DNA of 8,026 nt from an uncultured Rickettsiales bacterium (GCA_900549365.1 UROD01000032.1:1-8026), one strand, 5' to 3'. Shown: positions 1-6,119, counted from the stretch's first letter. Notes: generated by a model not told the origin, from the sequence alone. Program-made: numbers and translations.

Positions 1-746
1 CACCCGCCGATTGGTCTGATGTGTATGTGACGGCGTTGGAAAAACTGATACACAATCCATATACATTTTATGTAAATCATATTTTGAAATTACGCGTGCT
101 GGACGATTACTGGGCCGCGCCCGATGCGCGCCAGTTTGGCGATTTGGTGCATGGTGTGCTGGAATCATTCAGTAATAAAACCGCCGCAGATTTGATTGCA
201 GAAATGGACGCGCGTGCACGCACTGTTTTGGGCGCGGACAGCATAATATTCCATTTCTGGCATAAACGATTCTTGGAAATTGCGCCTGTGGCATTGGAAT
301 ATTTGAATGCGCTGCCGCCATCGGTCGCAGAAACGGCGGGGGTGGTAAATATTGCTGGGCGTAATGTTCGTGCGCGCGCAGACCGTATTTGGGACGGTGG
401 GGTTTTAGACATCAAAACCGGTACGCCACCAACAAAAAAACAACTGGCCGAAGGGAATATGCCCCAATTACCATTAGAGGCGTATATACTGCAATCCGGC
501 GGGTTTTCGATTTCAACAACTGAAAAATCCAAAACACCAGTTATGGTATTTTTACAGTTAAAGAGTGGGGCGGTAAAACCAATAGAATACAGCGCGGACG
601 ATACAGCGCAAATGATTGCCGTTGCGGTCGAAAAAACAACAGAATTATTTAATATGTATTCTGCGGGTGGTGCGCCATATGAATACAGGGACACCAGCGA
701 CCAAAAATATCATATCTATGATGATTTGGCGCGCAACCGCGATTGA
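1..746 (+). CDS. addB: AddB, C-terminal nuclease part (5' end outside window)
   Basis: This is the C-terminal part of AddB, the helicase-like/nuclease subunit of AddAB, which resects double-strand breaks for RecA-dependent repair in the cytoplasm. The reading frame is open from base 3 through the GTG at 21, so that GTG is an internal valine and the true start lies upstream. The visible part is the PD-(D/E)XK (RecB-like) nuclease domain. Counting the GTG as residue 1, it has a conserved His in LVHGVLESF (H44), RARADRIW (D121), the DxK core in LDIKTG (D130, K132) and the QLPLEAY motif (Q149). The end, YDDLARNRD, resembles the usual AddB C-terminus. No cysteine occurs in this part, so the iron-sulfur staple of Bacillus AddB is absent here. 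The stop TGA is 2 nt from the convergent xthA stop, with no terminator between. addA does not follow. Family assignment is firm; the rest of the protein cannot be seen. Confidence 0.9.
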   Translation, partial: PADWSDVYVTALEKLIHNPYTFYVNHILKLRVLDDYWAAPDARQFGDLVHGVLESFSNKTAADLIAEMDARARTVLGADSIIFHFWHKRFLEIAPVALEYLNALPPSVAETAGVVNIAGRNVRARADRIWDGGVLDIKTGTPPTKKQLAEGNMPQLPLEAYILQSGGFSISTTEKSKTPVMVFLQLKSGAVKPIEYSADDTAQMIAVAVEKTTELFNMYSAGGAPYEYRDTSDQKYHIYDDLARNRD

Positions 747-748
747 TG

Positions 749-1519
749 TTATTTAATGGTCAACATCAAACCGCAATGATCGGTCGGCTTTGCCGCCAGA
801 CGTGCAGAAATATCGATTTCACAGTTTTTTATCATTTGCATTGCGGTGGGATTAGCCAAAAAGTAATCCAAGCGCAACCCCATATTTTTACCAACAGTGT
901 CGCCACCGCGATAACCAAACCAAGTGTATGCAATTTCGTCTGGGTGCATTGTGCGCCATACGTCAGACCAGCCAGCATCAATCCACGATTGCATAACGGC
1001 ACGCGCAGCGGGTGCGGCAATGGCAATATTTACATAGTTGGCCGGTTTCCACACATCACGGTCGGTCAGTGCGATATTAAAATCACCACCAATTATTACT
1101 GGTTCTGGCGAATGCAAATATTGTTCAATGTATTTTGTAAATGCGGCCAGCCATTCCATCTTGTATGGGAATTTAGGTGAATCGATTGTGTCGCCATTTG
1201 GCATATACACGTTTATCAGGCGCACACGTCCATCAACCACACATTCCAAGAATCGCGCATTTACGTCGGAATAATTTGGCATACCCATCGTCACATCTTC
1301 GATAGAATATTTGGAAAAAGTTGCAACACCATTCCAACTTTTTTGACCAAACACCTTGATATTATAGCCGTATTCGTCAAACAGGTTATGTGGAAACCCT
1401 GCGGATTCAACTTTTAGTTCTTGGACCATAATTGTGTCGTATTCGCCCGCGCGCAGAATATCAATAAAACTTTCTGCGTGGGCACGAATTGAGTTTATAT
1501 TCAGTGTTAAAATTTTCAT
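749..1519 (-). CDS. xthA: Exonuclease III (apurinic/apyrimidinic endonuclease)
   Basis: Exonuclease III of the exonuclease-endonuclease-phosphatase fold: cuts DNA 5' of abasic sites and removes 3' blocking groups or nucleotides in base-excision repair, Mg-dependent. The protein is 256 aa, close to the usual 255-270. The catalytic set lines up with E. coli XthA: N7 in LNINSIRA, E34 in VQELKV, Y105 in INVYMPNG, D146 and N148 in GGDFNIA, D218 in LRLDYF, and D247-H248 in PTDHCG. The segment YTWFGYR (about 199-204) and the WSDVWR helix are also typical. The ATG at 1519 is chosen because the N-terminal MKILTLNINSIRA is the conserved first beta strand; an AGGA lies about 13 nt upstream. It is divergent from the acyl-CoA ligase gene and convergent with addB, so it is probably transcribed alone. 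I see no convincing promoter for it. Nothing key is missing. Confidence 0.96.
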   Translation of the reverse strand: MKILTLNINSIRAHAESFIDILRAGEYDTIMVQELKVESAGFPHNLFDEYGYNIKVFGQKSWNGVATFSKYSIEDVTMGMPNYSDVNARFLECVVDGRVRLINVYMPNGDTIDSPKFPYKMEWLAAFTKYIEQYLHSPEPVIIGGDFNIALTDRDVWKPANYVNIAIAAPAARAVMQSWIDAGWSDVWRTMHPDEIAYTWFGYRGGDTVGKNMGLRLDYFLANPTAMQMIKNCEIDISARLAAKPTDHCGLMLTIK

Positions 1520-1521
1520 AT

Positions 1522-1549
1522 TTGCAATCTTTTCCTTTGGTTATATAAT
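1522..1549 (+). promoter_or_regulatory. Sigma70-type promoter for the acyl-CoA ligase gene
   Basis: A perfect -10 box TATAAT lies at 1544-1549, with a partial -35 box TTGCAA at 1522-1527 (4 of 6 consensus) and a 16-bp spacer. It sits in the 70-bp divergent gap with xthA and points at the ligase gene. Transcription would start near 1556, giving a leader of about 34 nt that contains the ribosome-binding sequence AAGGAA at 1575-1580. Inferred from sequence only. Confidence 0.65.
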
Positions 1550-1589
1550 ACTGGCAGTCCAATATAAAAAAAACAAGGAAATTTATAAG

Positions 1590-3170
1590 ATGAATATGTA
1601 TCAACTGCTGGAAAAGGCAGTCGTAACATGGCCAGATTATTTGATTCTGGTTCGTGAAGAAGTCACGTTTTCGGCGTTCTTGGATTTGGTCAAGGCGCGC
1701 GCAGCATCGTTGCATGCAGCGGGGGTTACCCGTGGTGATGTTGTCGGTGTTTTGTCTCACAACATTCCCCAGTTTCCAATTACAATGTTTGCAATTTGGT
1801 ATTTGGGTGGGCGTGTGTTGTTGCTGGACACAAATCTGACGCCGTTTGAATATGACAATATGGCAGAAATCACAAAGTGCAAAATGGTTTGCGCGGAAAA
1901 GTCGTTTTTCTATAAAACAGACAAGTTCGAGTTTTATGATATCACGAAAAAAGACGGCAAACCAAATCCAGATTTGACCGCGGTACCGGTTGAATCAACC
2001 GAGATTGCAACGCTGTCATTCACATCGGGTTCAACCGGCACGCCCAAGGTTGTGCCACTGACGCACTTTAACCTGATTGAATGTGCAAATTCATTGCAAG
2101 ATATGCATGAATGGATTAGTGCTGGCGATATCATGTATGGTTTCTTGCCGATGTATCATATCTTTGGTTTCGCGGTTGAAATCTTGGCTACATTGCACTA
2201 TGGGTCAGGCGTGCTGTTGCAGCCAACCGTCAATCCAAAGGAAATCATGGCGGATTTCAAGAAATACAAACCACAAATTATTCCGGCCGTGCCCCGATTG
2301 TTTGAGGTTATTCGAAATCGCATCATCGACACACTGAAAGAAAAACGCATGTGGTGGATGGCGTCGTTCGTATTGAAATATGGAAAAGTATTGGAAAAAC
2401 TGGGGCTGGGATTCTTGGTACGCAAGGTTCAAGAACCAGTGCTGGCAATATTTGGTGGACGGGCGCGTCTGTTGGTTGCTGGTGGTGCCGCGACCAAGCC
2501 AGAGGTGGAAAAGTTCTATGAACGTTTGGGTCTGACATTTATTCAGGGCTATGGACTTACCGAAACCGTTGGGCCAATCTGTATTTCCAAACCGACCAAG
2601 CGTCGTTTCCCGTTTGCTTTTGGCGCGCCAACATCAAATAACGAATGCGAAATTCGCGACAAAAACGAAGATGGCGTGGGCGTCTTGTGGCTGCGTGGAC
2701 ATCAGGTGTTTGGCGGGTATTTGAATAATCCGACCGTCAACGAACAGGTGTTTGACGACCGCGGATTCTTTAACACAGGCGACATGGTGTCTATGGATAA
2801 AAATGGTGAATTGCATTTCGCCGGCCGTAAAAAACAAGTGATTGTTTTGGACAGCGGTAAAAATGTTTATCCAGATGAACTGGAAGGGTTGTTTATGAAA
2901 ATCCCAGGGGTCAAAAATGTTGCTGTTTTTGAACATCGTGTCAAAGATAAAACTGTGACCTATGGTGTGTTCAGCGTGGACGCAGATATGACGTTGGAAA
3001 AATTGTCTGCTGCGATTGCACAGGCAAACAAAAAGGTTGCGTCATATAAATGGGTAACTCACTTTGCCATGACGACCGATGAACTGCCAATGACCAGCAC
3101 GCAGAAAGTGAAACATCATGTGGTGCGGCAGAATTTGATTGACGGTAAATACCCCATCCGTCATGAGTAA
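1590..3170 (+). CDS. AMP-dependent long-chain acyl-CoA ligase (FadD-like)
   Basis: ANL-superfamily adenylating enzyme: activates a carboxylic acid with ATP to acyl-AMP, then usually transfers it to CoA. The protein is 526 aa. Motifs in order: A3 P-loop TSGSTGTPK (145-153), LPMYHIFG (186-193), A5 YGLTE (321-325), A7 TGD (396-398), A8 hinge GRKKQVIVLDSGKNVYPDE (412-430) and the A10 lysine in TSTQKVKHH (K506). The GKNVYPDELE hinge and the WWMASFVLKYGKVL stretch (about 255-268) before GGRARLLVAGGA favour long-chain fatty-acid ligases. The frame is open upstream to 1434, inside xthA, but the ATG at 1590 follows AAGGAA with a 9-nt gap and comes after the promoter, so it is chosen; an ATG at 1596 is less well spaced. 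It has its own promoter and terminator, so it is probably monocistronic. The lipid substrate is not readable: fatty-acid scavenging or beta-oxidation are both possible, and acyl-ACP or another acceptor cannot be excluded. Confidence 0.9.
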   Translation: MNMYQLLEKAVVTWPDYLILVREEVTFSAFLDLVKARAASLHAAGVTRGDVVGVLSHNIPQFPITMFAIWYLGGRVLLLDTNLTPFEYDNMAEITKCKMVCAEKSFFYKTDKFEFYDITKKDGKPNPDLTAVPVESTEIATLSFTSGSTGTPKVVPLTHFNLIECANSLQDMHEWISAGDIMYGFLPMYHIFGFAVEILATLHYGSGVLLQPTVNPKEIMADFKKYKPQIIPAVPRLFEVIRNRIIDTLKEKRMWWMASFVLKYGKVLEKLGLGFLVRKVQEPVLAIFGGRARLLVAGGAATKPEVEKFYERLGLTFIQGYGLTETVGPICISKPTKRRFPFAFGAPTSNNECEIRDKNEDGVGVLWLRGHQVFGGYLNNPTVNEQVFDDRGFFNTGDMVSMDKNGELHFAGRKKQVIVLDSGKNVYPDELEGLFMKIPGVKNVAVFEHRVKDKTVTYGVFSVDADMTLEKLSAAIAQANKKVASYKWVTHFAMTTDELPMTSTQKVKHHVVRQNLIDGKYPIRHE

Positions 3171-3272
3171 ATTAAATATAACGGCACATCTGCTTGATGT
3201 CGGCGCGCTCATGTATTACATATACACTACGCTTGCCGACATCGGCGCATCTGCACCGTTCTCTTTAATTTA
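3168..3272. repeat. 105-bp compound inverted repeat after the ligase gene
   Basis: The outer arms 3168-3184 and 3256-3272 are reverse complements at 15 of 17 positions (the left arm begins TAAATTAAA and ends AACGG). The inner arms 3196-3204 (GATGTCGGC) and 3235-3243 (GCCGACATC) are a perfect 9-bp match. Between outer and inner arms the two sides do not pair; instead both carry CATCTGC in the same orientation (3187-3193, 3248-3254). The 30-nt loop is AT-rich. Two local hairpins compete with the inner stem: ACATC/GATGT (3186-3190, 3196-3200) and GCCGA/TCGGC (3235-3239, 3242-3246). The ligase stop codon is the first 3 bases of the left arm. It could be a small palindromic repeat element, a 3'-UTR structure or a small RNA; no known family is recognised. 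Confidence 0.7.
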
Positions 3273-3274
3273 GA

Positions 3275-3305
3275 CCGCCCACCAATGGGCGGTTTTTGTT
3301 TTTTT
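3275..3305 (+). terminator. Rho-independent terminator of the ligase gene
   Basis: The stem CCGCCCA (3275-3281) pairs with TGGGCGG (3286-3292) around a CCAA loop. It is followed by an almost pure T run to 3305, interrupted by one G. The tract follows on the plus strand only, so the terminator serves transcripts from the ligase side. It comes directly after the compound inverted repeat. Confidence 0.92.
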
Positions 3306-3334
3306 GTCATTGCGAGTGAAACGAAGCAATCCAG
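3306..3334. repeat. Short palindromic dispersed-type repeat (TCATTGCGAG...GAAGCAATCC)
   Basis: The 29 bases begin GTCATTGCGAG and end GAAGCAATCCAG, with ATTGC and GCAAT as outer arms (3309-3313, 3326-3330) and a 12-nt middle. From memory, intergenic repeats with these ends are common in Rickettsiales and several other bacterial groups, with a variable middle. One copy is seen here, so its repetitive nature in this genome is an inference. It abuts the ligase terminator. Confidence 0.6.
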
Positions 3335-3335
3335 T

Positions 3336-3364
3336 AAATAAAACTTGTCCGCCATCGGCGGACA
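3336..3364 (-). terminator. Hairpin, possible back-up terminator for mnmE transcripts
   Basis: A perfect 8-bp stem, TGTCCGCC (3346-3353) with GGCGGACA (3357-3364), encloses a 3-nt loop. Read on the minus strand it is followed by A and then GTTTTATTT, a fair U tract; on the plus strand no T run follows. It lies downstream of the first mnmE terminator and could catch read-through. Confidence 0.55.
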
Positions 3365-3379
3365 CATTCATTGCTCTCT

Positions 3380-3405
3380 AAATAAAAACACCGACATTTG
3401 TCGGC
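3380..3405 (-). terminator. Rho-independent terminator of ruvA-mnmE
   Basis: The palindrome CCGACATTTGTCGG (3391-3404) starts 5 nt after the mnmE stop. On the minus strand it is followed by TGTTTTTATTT, the expected U tract. On the plus strand it is followed by CTGTTTTATTT, which overlaps the mnmE stop, so it may also work weakly in the other direction. Confidence 0.8.
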
Positions 3406-3409
3406 TGTT

Positions 3410-4714
3410 TTATTTACCCAAACATAACTGTGAAAATGTGGCGTCCATAACATCGACCGCACTGATTGTCCCCAGAATTTTCCCGATTGCGTCGGCGGCA
3501 CGACGAACATGTTCGGCAAACATATCATAATTATCGCCGGCGGTGATTGCATCGCGCAATTCTGTGCGGGCATCGGTCAACAACGCGCGCGTACGTGCGT
3601 TGACGGTCAGTTGTGATTCGGACGTGCCGACCAATTCGGTAATACGCCGGCGAATTGCAATCATCAGGTTATCAATGCCGTCACCTGTTTTTGCCGACAC
3701 ATAAATTGCATCGCTTTTATTTTTGCAATCGCACAGGTCAGATTTATTTACAACCGTAATTTCATTATTTGAACTGTGAACTTTGAACTCTGAACTTTGA
3801 CCGTCAATTACATGCAAAATCAAATCGGCGTTTTTAATTTCGTCGTTTGTGCGCTGAATCCCAATTTGTTCAATCGCATCGTCTGTATCGCGCAGGCCCG
3901 CGGTATCAGAAATATTTACCATGTATCCATCGATGTCTAATGTACATGAAACAACGTCGCGCGTTGTGCCTGGGGTGTCGGAAACAATTGCACGATTTTC
4001 GCCAACCAACCGATTAAACAATGATGATTTTCCGGCGTTTGTGTTGCCAGCCAACGTAATGTTAAAACCGCTGCGGATAGCACGGGACGCGGCATAGCGC
4101 GAAATTGCACTGTCGATTTTATTGTATAAATTTTGCGTTTTGTCGCGAATTTTTTCGCCGATGTTTGTTGGTAATTCGTCGTCGGCATAGTCCAAAATCG
4201 CGGCGGCGTATGCGGCGATTTCAACCATTTGCGTGCGCCATGTGTCGTAAATCCGACTGTCGCGGCCGGTCATTGATTGCAGTGCGGCGCGACGCTGGCG
4301 TTCGGTCTGGGCGTCCAGCAGGGCGGCCAGGCCATCAATGTCTGCCAAATCCATTTTTCCGTTCAAAAACGCGCGGCGCGAAAATTCACCGCGGGTTGCC
4401 ATACGCGCGCCCGTGGTTGATAAAAAATCAAAAATTTTATTTATCACCGCTGGTGCGCCATGCGAATAGATTTCAATTACGTCTGTGCCAGTGAATGAAT
4501 GTGGCGCGGCAAAAAATACCAATATCGTTTGGTCAATCAAATCGCCCGCATTATCGGTCAGGTTTGTAAAATACGTGCGGCGCGCATCAAAATTACTGCG
4601 CCCCAACATTCGTGCAAACAAATCGCGCAAATTGTCGCCAGAGATGCGAATAACGGCAACGCCACTTTTCCCATGCCCCGATGACAGGGCAAAAATCGTA
4701 TCATTATTATTCAT
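3410..4714 (-). CDS. mnmE: tRNA modification GTPase MnmE (TrmE)
   Basis: MnmE, with MnmG, installs the (carboxymethyl)aminomethyl group on U34 of certain tRNAs, using a folate one-carbon donor and GTP hydrolysis, in the cytoplasm. The protein is 434 aa, slightly short against roughly 450 in E. coli. The N-terminal folate-binding domain starts DTIFALSSGHGKSGVAVIRI. The G domain follows: G1 GNTNAGKS (223-230), the TPGTTRD switch (247-253), G3 DTAG (270-273), G4 NKSD (323-326) and G5 SAK (340-342). The C-terminus ends CLGK, keeping the conserved Cys (C431) of the usual CIGK end. The ATG overlaps the last base of the ruvA stop (TAATG), so translation is probably coupled to ruvA; the next ATG nearby is out of frame. 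A 7-bp tandem array (3768-3802) encodes the surface loop at about 302-313. mnmG is not in the window, and a ruvA neighbour is not the common arrangement. Confidence 0.97.
   Translation of the reverse strand: MNNNDTIFALSSGHGKSGVAVIRISGDNLRDLFARMLGRSNFDARRTYFTNLTDNAGDLIDQTILVFFAAPHSFTGTDVIEIYSHGAPAVINKIFDFLSTTGARMATRGEFSRRAFLNGKMDLADIDGLAALLDAQTERQRRAALQSMTGRDSRIYDTWRTQMVEIAAYAAAILDYADDELPTNIGEKIRDKTQNLYNKIDSAISRYAASRAIRSGFNITLAGNTNAGKSSLFNRLVGENRAIVSDTPGTTRDVVSCTLDIDGYMVNISDTAGLRDTDDAIEQIGIQRTNDEIKNADLILHVIDGQSSEFKVHSSNNEITVVNKSDLCDCKNKSDAIYVSAKTGDGIDNLMIAIRRRITELVGTSESQLTVNARTRALLTDARTELRDAITAGDNYDMFAEHVRRAADAIGKILGTISAVDVMDATFSQLCLGK
3768..3802. repeat. Heptanucleotide tandem array inside mnmE
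   Basis: Five successive 7-bp units follow the pattern T-N-TGAAC on the plus strand, with second-position changes; the last unit is TTTGACC. The array encodes the MnmE loop GQSSEFKVHSSN between the strand LILHVID and the G4 motif NKSD. The period is not a multiple of 3, so gain or loss of one unit would shift the mnmE frame. Confidence 0.75.
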
Positions 4715-5295
4715 TATTTATTTCCAGATATTTCCTTTAATGCCAATGGAACCAATTTTGCAACGTCAGCATTTGGATTGGCGGCAACCAGTTTCTGGGC
4801 CACTTCAACAATGTCCAGACGGCGATATCCCAATGATTCCAATGCCGCCAGCAAATCGGGCAGGGCAGAACCGCCTGCGTCTGCGGTTGCGTCAAAATTA
4901 AACACGTTGCCAGCAATTTTGTTCTTTAATTCAACAATAATTTTTTCGGCCACCTTTTTCCCGACGCCTGGGGCGGCGGTGATTGTTTTTGTGTCACCTG
5001 TTGCAATGGCAGACATCAGTGTGTCGGTTGGCAATGTGTTTAAGATAGACAAAGCCCCCTTGGGCCCGACGCCCGATACCCCCGTCAGTTGCACAAACAG
5101 GTTTTGTGCCGCCAGCGTCTTGAACCCGAACAGACGGATTGAATCCTCGCGTACAACGGTTTCAATCCATAGTGCAACCGTTTCGCGCGGGGACAGCACG
5201 TCGGGGGTAAAAACCTTGTATCCGACAGGGCCTGCCATCAAAATTACGAATCCGTCGCCAATATAGTCAACAACCCCTTGCAATTTGCCAATCAT
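4714..5295 (-). CDS. ruvA: Holliday junction branch-migration subunit RuvA
   Basis: RuvA binds four-way junctions as a tetramer and loads the RuvB ATPase for branch migration before RuvC cuts. The protein is 193 aa, normal for the family (about 190-205). Domain I (1-63) is the OB fold starting MIGKLQGVVDYIGDG; the acidic pin residues correspond to E50-D51 in VREDSI. Domain II carries two helix-hairpin-helix motifs, LTGVSGVGPKGAL (70-82) and APGVGKKVAEKI (108-119). Domain III (about 146-190), the RuvB-contacting part, reads DLLAALESLGYR, after a flexible linker around 131-145. The ATG at 5295 starts the conserved MIGKLQG and follows AGGAT. It is first in a two-gene unit with mnmE, from a promoter at 5315-5343. 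ruvB does not follow and ruvC lies 1.2 kb away beyond yebC. Confidence 0.97.
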   Translation of the reverse strand: MIGKLQGVVDYIGDGFVILMAGPVGYKVFTPDVLSPRETVALWIETVVREDSIRLFGFKTLAAQNLFVQLTGVSGVGPKGALSILNTLPTDTLMSAIATGDTKTITAAPGVGKKVAEKIIVELKNKIAGNVFNFDATADAGGSALPDLLAALESLGYRRLDIVEVAQKLVAANPNADVAKLVPLALKEISGNK

Positions 5296-5314
5296 TTGTT
5301 ATCCTTTTGGGGTA

Positions 5315-5343
5315 ATTCTAATCTAATTAAAGTAAAAGGTCAA
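5315..5343 (-). promoter_or_regulatory. Sigma70-type promoter for ruvA-mnmE
   Basis: Read on the minus strand, TTGACC (5343-5338, 5 of 6 consensus) and TAGAAT (5320-5315, 5 of 6) are 17 bp apart. Transcription would start near 5308, giving a leader of only about 13 nt before the ruvA ATG. The -35 box overlaps the yebC ribosome-binding region (AAGG at 5336-5339) on the other strand. I see no equally good promoter for yebC in this 50-bp gap. Confidence 0.65.
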
Positions 5344-5345
5344 AT

Positions 5346-6062
5346 ATGAGTGGACACAGCAAATGGCACAATATTCAACACAAGAAAGGTGCCGTGGACG
5401 CCGCGCGCAGCGGTTTGTTCACAAAACTGGCACGTGAAATCACGATGGCCGCAAAACTGGGCGATAAAAATCCGGACAATAATCCACGTTTGCGCTTGGC
5501 GGTTCTGAATGCACGTAAAAATTCTATGCCGAACGATAACATCAAACGCGCGATTGACAAGGCGTCGGGCAGCAATACTGAAAGTTATGTTGCCGTTCGT
5601 TACGAAGGATATGGACCAAACGCAGTTCCTGTGATTGTAGAGGCATTGACCGATAATCCACGTCGTACTGTGCCAGAAATCCGCAATATATTTGCGAAAA
5701 ATGGTGGCAACATGGGCGAAGAGGGCAGCGTTGTATTTATGTTCACGCGCGCGGGTCAAATTATGTATCCTGCATCCATCGGCAAAACCGAAGACGAAAT
5801 GATGGAAATCATAATGGACGCTGGTGCGGACAATATTGAAACCGCAGACGAAGGTTTTATTATTACGACCAAACCAGATGATTTTATCAACGTGCAAAAG
5901 GCATTGAACGATGTTTTGGGTGAACCAGACAGTGCGGAATTGACATGGATTCCAAATATGCCGGTTGATTTGGACGACGAAGCGTATGCCAAATTGGAAA
6001 AATTGGTAGATGCGCTGGACGATAATGACGACGTTCAAAAAGTATTTACCGCAGCAGCGTAA
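5346..6062 (+). CDS. yebC: YebC/PmpR/TACO1-family protein
   Basis: The protein is 238 aa, near the family's usual 240-250, and begins with the signature SGHSKWHNIQHKKGAVDAA (2-20). Further family blocks are GLFTKLAREITMAAKLG, MPNDNIKRAIDKA (56-68), RYEGYGPNAVPVIVEALTDN (85-104) and NGGNMGEEGSVVFMF (118-132). The C-terminal part is acidic. The family was first described as transcriptional regulators (PmpR), while mitochondrial TACO1 and several bacterial YebC proteins act in translation, including through proline-rich stretches; which applies here cannot be told from sequence. The ATG at 5346 has AAGG 6 nt upstream and starts the conserved N-terminus. It diverges from ruvA with a 50-bp gap and ends in its own strong terminator, so it is monocistronic. 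In many alphaproteobacteria yebC lies next to ruvC in the same direction; here it is opposite to both ruv genes. Confidence 0.96.
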   Translation: MSGHSKWHNIQHKKGAVDAARSGLFTKLAREITMAAKLGDKNPDNNPRLRLAVLNARKNSMPNDNIKRAIDKASGSNTESYVAVRYEGYGPNAVPVIVEALTDNPRRTVPEIRNIFAKNGGNMGEEGSVVFMFTRAGQIMYPASIGKTEDEMMEIIMDAGADNIETADEGFIITTKPDDFINVQKALNDVLGEPDSAELTWIPNMPVDLDDEAYAKLEKLVDALDDNDDVQKVFTAAA

Positions 6063-6063
6063 T

Positions 6064-6090
6064 AAAAAATGCCCCGTTGGGGCATTTTTA
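6064..6090. terminator. Bidirectional terminator between yebC and the membrane-protein gene
   Basis: The stem ATGCCCC (6069-6075) pairs with GGGGCAT (6079-6085) around a GTT loop. It is flanked by an A run on the left and a T run on the right, so a U tract follows in either direction. It starts 2 nt after the yebC stop and lies about 50 nt beyond the stop of the minus-strand gene. Confidence 0.9.
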
Positions 6091-6091
6091 T

Positions 6092-6119
6092 TAGAGCATA
6101 GATAATAGAGAATAGATAG
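6092..6119. repeat. Short heptanucleotide tandem array, intergenic
   Basis: Four 7-bp units of the form TAGA followed by three variable bases (GCA, TAA, GAA, TAG) lie between the yebC terminator and the next hairpin. The units are imperfect and few, so this is suggestive rather than certain. Confidence 0.45.

Noticed and set aside
21..23. GTG at 21 as the start of a small nuclease gene
   Set aside because: The frame is open to the window edge, no ribosome-binding site precedes it, and the residues on both sides fit continuous AddB sequence.
743..1180. A 145-codon plus-strand open frame after addB
   Set aside because: It is fully antisense to xthA, whose catalytic residues are all present.
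1434..1589. A longer N-terminus for the acyl-CoA ligase starting at 1434
   Set aside because: It would run antisense into xthA and across the promoter. The extra residues are hydrophobic filler unlike the family, and the ATG at 1590 has a good ribosome-binding site.
3171..3273. tRNA or riboswitch in the inverted-repeat region
   Set aside because: No cloverleaf arms, no T-loop-like GTTCRA, and no known aptamer core could be recognised. It is kept as an unclassified repeat or structure.
3306..3405. CRISPR-like array from the run of palindromes
   Set aside because: The hairpins differ in sequence and spacing, and no repeat unit recurs with spacers.
4778..5266. A 162-codon plus-strand open frame opposite ruvA
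   Set aside because: It is Ser/Thr/Pro-rich, typical of the complement of a coding strand, and ruvA is certain on the other strand.
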